Source: Aralia elata | Taxonomy: Eukaryota; Streptophyta; Magnoliopsida; Apiales; Araliaceae | Assembly (NCBI GenBank): GCA_034770075.1 | Contig: CM068380.1 | Location: 28,086,005 to 28,150,004 of the forward strand | Direction of reading: 5' to 3' | Length of the DNA stretch: 64,000 nt | In this document: positions 21,372-33,231 of the stretch, piece after piece | How positions within the stretch are numbered: position 1 is the stretch's first letter | How the letters are laid out: the number at the start of each line of letters is the position of its first letter | Program-made: the position numbers and the translations under genes | The notes under the pieces: generated by a model | The model's input: the letters and a program-made list of their open reading frames with translations, nothing else | The model's database searches: none | Told to the model about the DNA's origin: nothing

Positions 21372-23343
21372 ATGGATCGTGATGCACCCAGTAGCTCCTC
21401 CGCCTCTCGGACTTCGGGTGTTCGCCGTCGTAGGGCTGCACCTGCCCCTATTCCCCCTCGTACCCGTCAGGCTCGTCGCTTGGCGGAGTCTGTCATCCGT
21501 CCTGATCACCCGGACGTTGAGGAGGCTGTCCCTCCGGAGGTCGCGGCAGAGGGGCCATCCTCCAGCACACCGGCTCCATCTACTCATCAGGCTCCTTCTG
21601 GCGCCTCTGTGCAGATACCCGATCTTTTGGGTCGGGATCTCAGTCGTCACCCTTCAGCATCTCTCGTGGCTAACGAGGTATATTTCAGCTCTATTCTGAT
21701 TTCACTCTCAATTTCTCCATTCTCCTTTTATCCGGACTGACCTCTTGGTGATTGCCCCAGGTACCCGAGTTTACCCAGCCGAGGGGCAACTGGTTCAACA
21801 TCTACTCCCTTTACGCGGCCCTGCACAGTGATTATCGGGCGATGGTGGACTCTTGGGGCTTCCGACATTTCTTCACTATCATCCCCCGCCAGTGCCCCTG
21901 GGGTTACATGAGGGCTTTATCCGAGCGATGGTTCCACCAGACGCAGTCTCTTCATCTCCTCGACTGCGAGGTCGTGTTGACCCCATGGGACTGGAGGTAC
22001 ATTACTGGCATTGAGTTTACCGGGTCCCGCGTCCCCTTGGATCTTGATATCACTCATGTGGAGGTTCGAGCTTTGCTGGGCTTCGCTGCTGAGGACCGGG
22101 TCTTTAAGGCCCGCAGTATCCGATCTGGTGCTTTGGCTGTCGATGCAGTCAGGGGTCTCTATGCGCTGCCTATTCCAGCAGATCAGGGCACCAAGGACAT
22201 TCTGCTACGACGCTTGTTCCTGACGATCATGAGGGGTTGTTTCCTAGGGAACAACTCCTCCACCATTCATTTCAGCGTCGTGGGAGCGGTCAGAGACGTG
22301 GACCGCATCGGTGATTATGACTGGGGGTCATTCACCTTTGCCTATTTCCTCCATGGCATGCGTCTACGCTCAGAGGGACAGACTGATGCCTGGCTCGGCT
22401 TCTACCATTTTCTGTTGGTGAGTCCCCTCCTCCTCTCTCTTACTGTATTTCTTTTCCTTTCATCTCTTTTCTGTATTTGATAGTGACTCATGCCTTGACT
22501 TGTTTCTATTCACAGTTCTGGGCTTACGAGCGGCTGCCATGTCTGAGGCCTATCACTACTCTGGGCCCGGACACCTATCCTCGGGGTCGGCGATGGCATC
22601 ACAGCACTCTGGAGGAGGTCCCCGTGTCGGGCAGCTTTGCACATTGTCGTATTCAGCTGGAGTTGATCACGGCTGCCGACGTCATCTGGATTCCCTACCT
22701 CTCCGAGCATCTGACTGTGGGGTTTGCTGACGGGCATCCTTCCGGCCCGGAGTTCGAGCTTTCCACCCATCGCCTCACTTTGCAGAGTGTTGGAGGCTGG
22801 GTGATGTATCTGGGAGAGCGCGCATTCAGATGCGTCACTGGAGAGATCCGCATCCCGCACTCCCTTTCTTTCACTACTTTCTGGCCGCTGGATTCTCAGC
22901 CCTCGGAGATCATGCTCGCCGGGGAGGACGGTCGGATGCTTTCCACGGGTCCCACTACGAGTGATGCATTCCGTACATGGTGGGTGCCCCGTACCATCGG
23001 TCCTCAGACTCGGGCCACTTTCTTTCTTGGAGATATGGTTCCAGGCTCGGTGACGATGACCGATTGGGCTGCCTGTGTTCGGACCCCTACCCACGCTGAG
23101 CAGATCGCCACATTGACCCGTCAGGTGGATCAGTTGTCGCTGTTTATTCGGGGGTTGGGTCAGACCCCGGAGGAGGCTTACACCTACGATCCTGACGGTG
23201 CAGGTTATGATGCAGGCCCGAGTTCATCTGATGCCACAGCGCATCCCTACATCCCTGATATGAACTTTGGTCCTCCGAGCTCGACGACTCCGGGGGATCA
23301 GTTCGAGGATCCTGCTTTCATAGATGATACTGATTTTATTTAG
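21372..23343 (+). CDS. Antisense gene 1, plant-mobile-domain protein, copy B (intact, 3 exons)
   Basis: Exons 21372-21677, 21761-22417 and 22516-23343 join in phase 0 to 596 aa. Residues 1-102 are a low-complexity Ser/Pro/Arg head with GVRRRR (possible nuclear signal). About 103-420 is a PMD domain like that of Arabidopsis MAIN/MAIL1: LTPWDWRYITGI, RDVDRIGDYDWGSFTFAY and FLLVFWAYERLP across the exon 2/3 junction. A short amphipathic LTRQVDQLSLFIRGLG comes near 500, then an acidic tail ending DDTDFI. PMD proteins occur both in plant transposons and in host genes acting in silencing of transposons; what the element copy does is unknown. No catalytic motif is recognised. Exon borders are my prediction, supported by equal exon 2 length (657 bp) in A1, B and C. 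Confidence 0.83.
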
Positions 23344-23557
23344 ACCAGGATAGGATAGGGCCTTTTGTATCGGCACCTGCTTAGATTTCTTTTTCATTTA
23401 TGCACTATGTACTGAACTCATTTATTTATTTATGCACAGTTTTCTTTTTCATTTTATGGAATTCACCTGTTTTATTATTAACTGTATGATGCATGCTTTT
23501 TATTTATGGGTAGAGAATGACCCTTGTACAGTCTTTTTTGATACTATTTTTTCACAG
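23344..23557 (+). other. Segment between antisense genes 1 and 2 (B)
   Basis: 214 bp ending in TTTTTTCACAG against ATG 23558, as in A1. It is a probable intron 3' end. No donor is identified. Confidence 0.45.
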
Positions 23558-25124
23558 ATGTCGTCCTCAGCTGCCGTGGTTCGTTTGGATTCCACTCCTC
23601 CCACGGGGTTGGTTGGCAGCCTCTTCCGCTGGTTGGACAGTCTACTGCCAGCAGATAGGGTTATCGTAGATGGTCCTTTGGGACATTCTTGGTCCTCATT
23701 AACCTTCCGGGTGCCAGTGGGCTTTGTGGATGGTCTTCTGAGCTATTGGGCCCCTGCCCGTACCGGTGTTTAGGTTTGGGACAGTAGAGCTGACCCCCAC
23801 CCTTGAGGAGTATGCTCGCTTCACCGGCTTGCCGTTGGATGGTCCCTGTGCTAGGGTTACCGTTGGTTCCATGCGCCGTCAATTCTTGACTTTCACTGGT
23901 TTGCGAAGGGCTGTCCTGTTGCCGGTGATCACATCAGACCATATGGTTCCCCTTCAGTTCTTCATTGACCGGTTTGGCTCACCTGACGGTTTTCGACTTT
24001 TCTTCGGTGATTTTTCCGTGTCCGAGGAGCGCTGGGACGCCTTGAGAGTGGACGTTCTGATGGCCTGTGTCATCTCAGTTTTGTACTTGCCTGCAGGATC
24101 CGATCATTTGGACATGCGGATTGTTGCGGCCGTTAGGGCCCTTCAGGAGGATCACACCATTCTCCCCATGGTATTGGCGGATACCTACATGTCGGCCACA
24201 TATTGCCAGTCCTTCCGAGGGAGATTCTTCAGAGGGAGTTCGACCTTATTGTATATGTGGTTCATGAGTCATCTTAGTCCCATCGGCCATTTCCGTCGCC
24301 AAGGGCTTTGTTTCAGCCATGACATAACCACGCAGTTTTTGCTTCGTCCCTCGAGTTGTATTGATGTGGCCTCCTGGACATCATTTTTGTCTATCATTGA
24401 GGACCCCTTTCATCTATTGGTTTACTCGGGCTATTGCTCCTTCATGAGCTTCTTGACTCATGTGCCTGACATGGATTTCATTCCCATTGCTGGGTTAAGG
24501 GGCGTGACGACCTATCATCCCCTGGCAGTTATGGGGCAGTTTGATCAGATACAGGATTTACACCCCTTCGCGGGTGCAGCCGCATACTGATTCCTTATAT
24601 CATCCTGTACAGAGAGGGATCTATTGCAGGTATACGAGCTTTGGGACCGCAGGATCTTTGCCGAACATAGTGCGAGCTGTCACATCCAGACATTTGCCTA
24701 CGCACAGTGTTTGCGAGGAGACTTGGATTCGGCTAGTTTGAGTCGGACTGGGCCCTTTGATGACTCTGGAGTGATTTTCACAGAAGATACCACAGACCCT
24801 TCCATCTCAGCCGATTCTGCCCCGAGTCGGGTCGCTGAGGATTCCCGACTCCGCCTGGCCCTGATTACTACTGAAACCGAGAGGGATGCCGCCCTTGCCG
24901 AGAGAGATGAGGCCATTCGGGCTAGAGATGCTGCCATTGCTGATAGAGAGGCGATTGTATTTCAGACCAGGGCAGTGGTAGATGCTCATTTTGGGACTGT
25001 CAGCCGAGCTACTGCTTTACTGGATCGTATTGATATGATGGGGCAGCAGATTGCAGGAGATGCTGATGCTTCAGATCTATCCACCACCCTGTCCATCCTG
25101 CTTCGGCTAGTTTCAGATTTGTAG
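23558..25124 (+). pseudogene. Antisense gene 2, DUF7745-like, copy B (frameshift and stop)
   Basis: The same protein as at 4738-6303, including ELTPTLEEYARFTGLPLD, VLMACVISVLYLPAG and the charged heptad tail. One extra base near 23762 (CGTACCGGTG against CGTCAGGTG) shifts the frame into an early stop. CGA-to-TGA at 24588-24590 is a second break. The TGA sits between GT and AG dinucleotides (GGTGCAG ... TTGCAG|GTATAC), so a tiny intron there cannot be fully excluded, but A1 reads through. Confidence 0.78.
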
Positions 25125-25185
25125 ATTATTTTATTTCCTGCATAGACTATGTTGGTTTCATCAGTTATTGAAAGAGAAATCTTGT

Positions 25186-25191
25186 AATAAA
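25186..25191 (+). terminator. Poly(A) signal AATAAA of the antisense unit (B)
   Basis: Located 62 bp past the gene 2 stop, at the same position as in A1. Confidence 0.6.
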
Positions 25192-25633
25192 ACGACTTAT
25201 ATATATAGACATGCATTTAAATTTAGTCATTTTCCCCTTTTGTCGTATCATTGCCCTCCATTAGATCATCATTTTATCCAACTGACCATGATTTTGACAT
25301 TTCGCCTTCTTTCTTTCCTCAAGACTTGATGGAGATTTGACAGATATTGCCGCACACCTTTTGATTTCGTCGGATTGAATCTCAGATTTTGGATAACTGT
25401 TTGGGTTGGATCAGGGTATGTATTCTGGGATGAAACTGGTTAGGCAGTTGGTTTCGGGAAGGTTTTGAGGGTGTAGGAAGGTTTTATCTGGCTATCGAAA
25501 ATTGGTTTTGGTTAGGGAAAGGATTATTTTTTTTAAAGGATCGGACCGCGCCATGATGGCTGCCTACGTACCCCCACAAGTTGGGAGATCAGGTCCTACG
25601 TAGTTCGCTCTCAAGGAAAAAGGGCCCGATGAT
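25192..25633. other. Convergent spacer between gene 2 and pol (B)
   Basis: About 440 bp with no ORF, colinear with 6371-6812. The two transcription units face each other here. Confidence 0.5.
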
Positions 25634-28600
25634 TCAAGCATAGAACCGCTTCACCGAGTCAGAATTGAGGGGTTGGGGAAATACCTCACCATCCATTTCT
25701 TGCAATATGAGGGCTCCTCCGGATAGCACTTTCTTAATCACGAATGGCCCTTCCCAGTTTGGGGCAAACTTCCCCTTGGCCTCGTCTTGACAAGGCATGA
25801 CTCTTTTCAACACCAAATCATTTTCCTTGAATTTTCGAAGTCTTATCTTCTTATCGTATGATCGAGAGATCCTCTGTTGATACAGTTGACCATGCCAAAC
25901 GGCAGCCACCCTCCTTTCATCAATTAGGGCCAAATGGTCGTATCGACTTTGCATCCAATCTTCTTCGCTTATCTGAGCGTCAATCACTATTCTGAGGGAC
26001 GCCATCTCAACCTCAACTGGTAGAACAGCCTCCATTCCATACACCAAAGCGTAAGGGGTTGCCCCTGTAGAAGTACGCGTTGATGTTCGGTATGCCAGCA
26101 GGGTGAGGGGTAACAGATCCGGCCATCCCCGATGATTAGCAGACATTTTCGCCATGATCCTCTTGATGTTCTTATTGGCAGCCTCCACTGCCCCATTCAT
26201 TTTGGGACGGTAAATAACAGAGTTGAGGTGTTTGATCTTAAACTGGTCGCACAACCCCTTCATGAGGGCGTTATTCAAATTCTTGGCATTGTCGGAGACC
26301 AAAACCTCAGGTTGCCCATATCGACAAATAACATTATTCCTGATGAACCCAACGATAACCTCCTGAGTGACTTTGGGGAAAGAGGCTGCTTCTACCCATT
26401 TGGTGAAATAATCGATCATGACGAAGATGAATCGGTGCCCGTTGCTTGCTTTGGGCTCTATTGGTCCGATTACATCCATTCCCCACATCGAAAATGGCCA
26501 CGGGGAGGTCATACAGTGCAGTTCATTGGGAGGCGTATGGATCACATTACCGTGTGCCTGGCATTGGTAACACCGTTTGACATGATCATCGCAATCGGCG
26601 TTCAGCGTTAACCAATAATGCCCTGTCCTCAAAATCTTTTTGGCAAGCATCGGTCCACTCATATGGGGTCCACACACTCCACCATGTATTTCATTCATAA
26701 TCTTTCGGGCCTGTGTTTCATCTACGCACTGCAACAGTCCCAACCCAGCATCCCTCTTGTAGAGTGAATCGCCACTCAGGTAAAACTTCATCGCCATCCT
26801 TTGAATTCTCATCCTCTCCGTCCGATTTGCCTGATCGGGAAGGGATCTGTCCCTCAGATATTCCCTGATGTCATGATACCAGGGCTGCCTTGTCAACACC
26901 ACCTCGTTTGACAACACTGCCACATTTTCCTCATATGCCGGGGCATTCTGTACGGTGATCTCAATCTGTGGACTGTCCTTACTCTTGATCACGTGGATTA
27001 AGGAAGCCAAAGTCGCCAATGCATCGGCAAAATCATTTCGTCCCCGAGGAATATGGCGGAAGGCGATATCTTCGAACTCTTGCATAAGCTGGGTGACACA
27101 ACGATGGTATGGAAGTAACCGAAGCTCCTTAGTGTTGTATACCCCGATTGCTTGTCTGATTACCAATTCTGAATCCCCGAACACCGCTAGTCTTTTTACT
27201 CCCATGTCACGGGCCAATCGGAGTCCCAAGATACACCCCTCGTATTCAGCGGTGTTGTTCGAATTGCTGAAACGAAGTTTAGTGGCCACGGGGTATTGTT
27301 CTCCGGTGATAGAGACTAGGACCGCTCCGGCTCCTGCCCCCTCGGCATTCATGGCACCATCAAAATACAGCTTCCAAAATTGTCCCTCGTCATCACAGTT
27401 TTCGCGCGATACCCAAAATATATCCTCGCCCGGGAGAGGAGTTTCTAACGGCTCCATCCCTCCTGACGGGGCTTCGGCCAATTGATCTGCAATTCCCTGC
27501 CCTTTCATGGCCTTCTGGGTCACGTACACCATGTCAAACTGTTGTAAGATTAACTGCCATCTTGATAATCGACAATTCAGCATGGGCCTTTCAAAAATAT
27601 ATTTTAGGGGATCCATTCTTGATATCAGGTATGTCGTATGCCCATGGAGGTAGTGCTGTAATCTCCCTGCAGCCCAGGCCAGAGCACAACAGGTCTTCTC
27701 AATGGGAGTGTAATTCTGTTCACATTGGCTAAATCTTTTGCTGAGGTAATAGATGGCCTGTTCTTTACCCGCCTCATTCTTTTGTCCCAACATACATCCC
27801 ATCGCGATGGCATTTACCGATATATACATGAACAGAGGGATTCCATCCCTCGGGGGTACCAGCACTGGTGCTTCAGTCAATTGCTTTTTAATGGTCTGAA
27901 ACGCCCTCTGACATTGCTCATTCCATTCTTGGGACACCCCTTCTTAACAATTTAAAAATCGGCTCACATGTAGTCGTCAAGTGAGATATAAAACGGCTGA
28001 TGAAGTTTATTCACCCCAGGAATCCCCTTATCTCCTTCTCTGTGCGAGGTGCTGGCATCTCCACAATGGCCTTAATCTTTGCACAACTCAATGCCCCGAT
28101 CACTAACCAGGAAACCCAAGAGCTTGCCCGACTGCACTCCGAAAGCGCATTTGGCTGGATTGAGTTTCAAATTATACTTTCTGAGCCGATCGAATAGCTT
28201 TTTGAGATGGGTTATATGATCGGATTCTTCCTTTGATTTCACAATAATGTCATCCACATAGACCTCTATCTCCTTGTGCATCATATCGTGGAACAAGGCC
28301 ATCATGGCTCTCTGATAAGTAGCCCCTGCATTTGTGAGACCGAAAGCCAGTCGTCTATAGCAGAAAGTGCCCCAGGGGGTGATGAATGCGGTCTTTTCCC
28401 GATCTTCCTCCGCCACCATTATCTGGTGATATCCTGCGAAGCAATCCACAAAAGAGTACATTTCGTACTGGGCTGTGTTATCCACCAGGATGTGTATGAA
28501 AGGCACCGGGAAGTTGTCCTTGAGACTGGCCTTGTTTAGATCTCTGTAGTCCACGCATACCCTCACCTTTCCTCCAGGTTTAGCCACTGGGACCACATTG

Positions 28601-29101
28601 GATAGCCATTCCGGGTAAGTGGACACCATAATGATTCCCGCCCTGAACTGCTTGATGATCTCTTCCTTCACTTTTAAGCTCCACTCAGGTTTCAACTTTC
28701 TTAGTTTCTGCTTGACAGGCCTGAAACCCTCCTTGATGGGTAACCGGTGCACCACAATGTCGGTGGACAATCCGATCATATCCTCGTGCGACCAGGCAAA
28801 GATATCCTCATATTGGCTTAGTAACTCGATTATTTCTGCTTTTTGGCTGGGGGTAAGGTCTGTCCCTATCTTGAGTTCTTTTGGATTGTCAGGGGTTCCG
28901 ATATCTATAGTGATGGTTTGGTCCAAATTGGGTTTGGGTTTATCTTCGACCCATCCTTTGATCTCATCAGGTGCATCGTCGTAATCTGTCTCGTCTTGCT
29001 CAATGCCCATCAAATCGAAATCCAGCTCAATGTCAAAATCATAATCACCATTCAATTTTGAAAGATCGTTTGTTAGGCAAGGAATACTCAAATTGGTACA
29101 C
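25634..29101 (-). pseudogene. pol: pol of copy B: RT, degenerate RNase H, archaeal-type RNase H, integrase (two frameshifts)
   Basis: The same domain order as A1. RT motifs (VDYRDLNKA, YVDDIIVKS near 28250) are in the upstream open frame to about 28072. A 5-bp loss near 28085 (TTTGCACAACTC) and a 2-bp loss near 27945 break the frame across the RT/RNase H junction. From 27937 to 25634 a 767-codon frame is open: vestigial RNase H, archaeal-type RNase H starting near 27380 (YFDGAMN, AEYEGC, FGDSELV, FADALA), integrase starting near 26710 (HHCC finger, then MDVIGPI, LVSDNAKN, NGAVEAANKN) and a GPF-containing C-terminus (NWEGPFVIKKV). It ends KRFYA and stop. There is no chromodomain. Confidence 0.9.
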
Positions 29102-29268
29102 CTGACATAAAACAAAGTACTTGTCATATATAAATCATTTTTCACGACGATCGCAATTTCAAATAACACGAAGAAACGACACAATTATGCAGAAATAAAA
29201 CAACAACAAAATAAAACTTCTTCATTCCCCCATCCTCTAGGGTTAACCACCCTGACGTCGAGCTTTAC
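29102..29268 (-). other. Intron between gag-protease and RT (B)
   Basis: 167 nt, donor GG|GTAAAG, acceptor ATGTCAG|G. Splicing removes the TAA after PVISKQG and continues in frame into CTNLSIPCL. Unspliced RNA would make gag-pro only, so splicing could set the Gag to Pol ratio. Confidence 0.72.
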
Positions 29269-32200
29269 CCTTGTTTGGATATCACTGGTTTCTGGGTCCA
29301 ATTATCGATGGTCAGGTCAGATGAAATGCGCTGGATAAAGGAGGGCCTCACATCGGACACCTCCCCGATGATTACGGATACGTCGCCTGAGTCCTTCTCC
29401 ATATCTTCTCCAGGAATGATCAGCCCTGCCCAATCGATGACAGGCACAACTTGTTGGGCTCCCGGTGGTGTGATAACATTCGTCCCCTCCTTACTGCTTG
29501 TTGATTGTCCGGGGATATAACATTTGGTTTCAAACTCCTTTGCGACCTCCTGCAGGAAACTTTCCCTCCGGGCCGACTCATTACGTGTGGGGGTTAACTC
29601 TTCATTCCCTGCCCCAATCACAGGTCCGCTGATCCCCTGCTCATTGTGGACTTTGGTCACTGGGCTGCCAACTAGTCGAATCGGAGTCGCACCCTGACGG
29701 TGTCCTCGTACTGCGCCCACATGGTATCCCAATCCTGCTTTGCCTATCTGCTGTGGTAGGTGGATGGGCTCGGTGATTCCCTGACTGCTTTTCCCTAGTC
29801 CCTGTCCAGGTTGGAAGTTCATTTTAATCATTCCCCTTGCCACAAAGGTGAGTTCCGGAGAGACCCTTGGTTTCACAGCTGGAGCTCCCAGGCATCTATA
29901 ATGGGGAGTGCTAATCTCTAGTGCTTGAAAGCTGGCAGGCGCCGCTGACTCATCCACATTGATTACTGGTAGGCCACTCCTGGGAGGAGAAGGGTCATCA
30001 CATTCGGCCGAGATTGTTACCAGATTCCCATCGATGATCAACTTGATTTGTTGGTGGAGCGTGGAAGGAACTGCCCCGGCCATGTGTATCCACGGCCTCC
30101 CTAACAGTAGGTTGTAGCTTGCTGTAATATCTAGGACTTGGAAGGATATATCAAAAGTACAGGGCCCTATCTCCACTGGCAATTCTATCTCTCCGATGGT
30201 ATCCCTCCGGGATCCGTCAAAAGCCCGAACCACCACATGACTGGCCCGTAGGCGCTTGGGACTGATGTTCATTTTCTTCAGCGTGCTGAGAGGACATATA
30301 TTCAATGCCGATCCCCCGTCGATCAGCACCCCATTCATGACATATCCTGAGGAGACTACCGCGATGTGTAGCGGTTTTCGGTGCCCCCTTCCCTCTTCGG
30401 GAATGTCCTCATCCGTAAAGGATATTGCATCGGTTTCCAATAAGTGGCCTACCAGCCGGCCGAAACCCTCCTCACTAATTTCTTTGGGCACAAATGCCTC
30501 CTCCAGAACCTTCATCAGGGTTTTGCAATGCTCACTGGATGACAACACCAAGTCCATGACTGATGTTAGGGTTGATTCCTCATTTAAAATCTGGATCCCC
30601 CTCGTTTCTGGGTGATCCATCCTTTTCAAAAACTCTATGGCCCTTTCCTCGGAAACCTCTTCATTTTTTCTCTTTTGGCTCTCAAGGACTTGCCCGGGAA
30701 GATATAAGGGGTTCCCCTTGGTCGTCACGGAAGCACAACTGGCCGCTTCCTCTGGTATTCCCCCATAATTCCATGGTACAGTTTTCAGACTACCGATGGG
30801 GAGCTGCGGCCTTGCTGCAAAGATGATGGGCCTCGGAGCCGTCAATTTGACAGGTCCCTCTATGTTATTCGTACTTACCCCTGTCAACCTGATGGGCGTT
30901 CCCCGTGCATCCCCATGATCATGTATCATGTTGATCATCTCCTCAACTTTCTGCACATAGTTCAACCTTGGCGGCCCCCCAGCCTCACTTGCCTCCGTCG
31001 CATTAACTCCCCCCCCATCATGTCTTGGCAGGGGATTTGCTTTAACATTCGGGGAGTCTGGTTGTTCCACCACAATTTCCCCACTGTCTATCATGTTTTG
31101 GATTCGATGCTTCAACGTCCAGCAATCTTGTGTATCATGGCCAGGGGAACTGGAGTGGTATGCACATCGTTTGCTCGGGTCAAACCTTCTACCCTTTGGG
31201 TCACTCGGTGGTGCCAGACCAACTATTTTCTTTTGGGCTACTAATATCGCTAGTACCCCCGCTCAAGCGGCTCCCCGAGCGGGGTGAACACTCGGTTTTG
31301 CGAGGCCTCATATCTTCTTCGCCCCTCTGTCCTTTGATCTGTGAAGTTTGGCTGACGGGATGGCCCTCCCCTCTGTACCTGAAACCGAAGATGACTTTCT
31401 GTTTTTCTGGATGACCCCTGTAAGATGAGGGAAACATCCTCTTCCTTCTTCTTTTGGACCCTCCGGGAAGTGCTGCCATAGTTTCCATTCTGTATTTGCT
31501 CGGCAGCAGTTTCTAAAGCAGTAAGATCCCGGATTTTACCCGACTTCAACCCCATGTCTACCATCTCTCCATGTTTAATCATTTCAGCAAAAGGTCTTCC
31601 AATCCCCGAGATGACCCTCTCATAATACGGTGCCTCCTGGATGTCTACAAATGTCATCACCATCTCTGATTCGTTCATTGGGGGGGTCACCTGTGCGGCC
31701 ATGCCCCTCCACCGTTGTGCATATTCCCTGAAGGATTCCCTAGGCTGTTTCTTAACCTTTGTCATTTGGTACCTGTCAGGGGCCATCTGGGCCTGAAAGC
31801 TGTATTGGGTTAAGAAGGTATGGGCCAACTCCTCCCAGTTGTGGATTCGGGCGTTGTCGAGGCGGGCATACCAGATTCTTGCCTCCCCTGTTAAGCTTTT
31901 CTGGAATAGTTGCATTCTTAACCCCTCGTCTTCGGCATAAGACCCGAGTTCTCCAATGTATATTTTCAAGTGTGTATAGGGGTCTCCCTTTCCATTGTAT
32001 TTTTCAAACTCGGGAATTTTGAACTTTTCTGGATATCTGGCTCCAGGGAAAACACATAGATCTGAGTAATTAACCCTACCCAGGGAGCCTATGCCCCTTA
32101 GAGATTGGATGGTCTCCTCCATGTGTTTCATTTTTCTCCGAAGGTCGTCATTGTCCCCCTCTTCTGGGATAGTAATCACTGTCCTGCTAGGTATGGGAAC

Positions 32201-32440
32201 GGCCCTTGTAATGACTGGCTCGTCCTTGAGTTGGGGTTGGTCATCCTTACCCAGGTTTACAACATTTTTAGGAGGATTCTGGTCACCCCCTGGTGGTGGA
32301 ATATTATGTGGTCCTTGGCTTGGCGGATCCTGTCTGAGTAGGAACTGCTCTTTTAGCATTGTGGCCATTTCCATCATCTGTTTTTTGAAGTCATCAAACT
32401 CTTCCCGAGATATGGAACTATGATTAGGAATATCAGCCAT
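29269..32440 (-). pseudogene. gag-pro: gag-protease of copy B (single frameshift)
   Basis: It starts at MADIPNH (32440). The N-terminus (EEFDDFKKQMMEMATML) looks coiled. A capsid-like gag domain follows (YPEKFKIPEFEKYNGKGDPY, LTGEARIWYARL), then the zinc knuckle CAYHSSSPGHDTQDC, protease VLIDGGSALNICP with LLLGRPWIH, and the G-patch MIKMNFQPGQGLGKSSQG. The only break seen is two extra C near 31255 (TACCCCCGCTC against TACCCGCTC in A2), which separates the gag N-half from the rest. Everything downstream to 29269 is open. Confidence 0.9.
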
Positions 32441-33231
32441 TTCAGATGTAGGATTTTGGGCTTTCTTAGACTGCGAACGGGTTTGAGGAGCAATCCTACA
32501 GAGACAACGGTTCGAAGTTTAGTCCCGGGGAAATGAAAACATGGATGCATGCTAAAACTGTAAATTTTTTGGTGTTTTTTGGGTTTTTTTAATCTTCCCC
32601 TGCAAAAGAGAAAGTTAGTAGTCCTTTAGTGCCATAACCAATGCTAAACATGCTTTATTATGCTCCCCCAACTATTCCCTGCAATTCACAGCGGTTAGTA
32701 ATCTCTTTCGACACAGAAAAGGGATGTATGAATATTGAATGAGATCATGACATTTAGACATATAAACGTAAAAAGGCATGAAGAGACTTTTCCTGCGTTG
32801 GGTTAATCTGAGGCTGACCTACCCTAGGGTTACTCTCACGGGCTTTTCGGCATGAAGGTTCCCAAATCTTCGCAATCTACTCGTTTGAGCCCTTTCGATT
32901 GGAGCGGATTTGAGTGGTGCGTTTCCTGAGCCATCTCCGGGGAGCAGCCCCATCGAGTCCAGTAATAAGCAACCGACGGGTTCGCCTCAGGAGGAGGTAC
33001 TCTCTCAACATACATTCACATTCATCGTCCTCACCGTATGCAAATGATTACTTTGAAGTAAAGCAAACCCATTAAATCATTCATTCATTGGACAACAACA
33101 CACATTCACACAACAATAAAAAGAAGTCAAAATGTTGCACGCACATACATATTCATAAATTTTTAAGGATAGGATAGCATCAAGATCCGACGCGGCTTAA
33201 GCCCTCTAATTTCCCCAGCAGAGTCGCCAGC
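32441..33231 (-). other. 5' leader of copy B
   Basis: A leader of about 790 bp, nearly identical to A2 from 32441 to about 33130, then clearly less so for the last 90 bp. No ORF. It ends with the PBS. Confidence 0.6.
33212..33229 (-). promoter_or_regulatory. Primer-binding site, copy B
   Basis: TGGCGACTCTGCTGGGGA on the minus strand, 2 bp from the LTR end; the same as in A2. Confidence 0.78.

Larger units (their letters stand above)
19098..33231 (-). mobile_element. Tat/Ogre-type retrotransposon, copy B internal region (complete)
   Basis: A complete internal region of 14.1 kb between two LTRs (18.4 kb with both). Minus-strand order: PBS, leader, gag-pro, intron, pol. On the plus strand are antisense gene 2, gene 1 and their promoter, followed by the minisatellite and PPT. 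gag has one frameshift and pol two small deletions, so it is close to, but not, autonomous. It is the best reference copy in the window. Confidence 0.93.
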
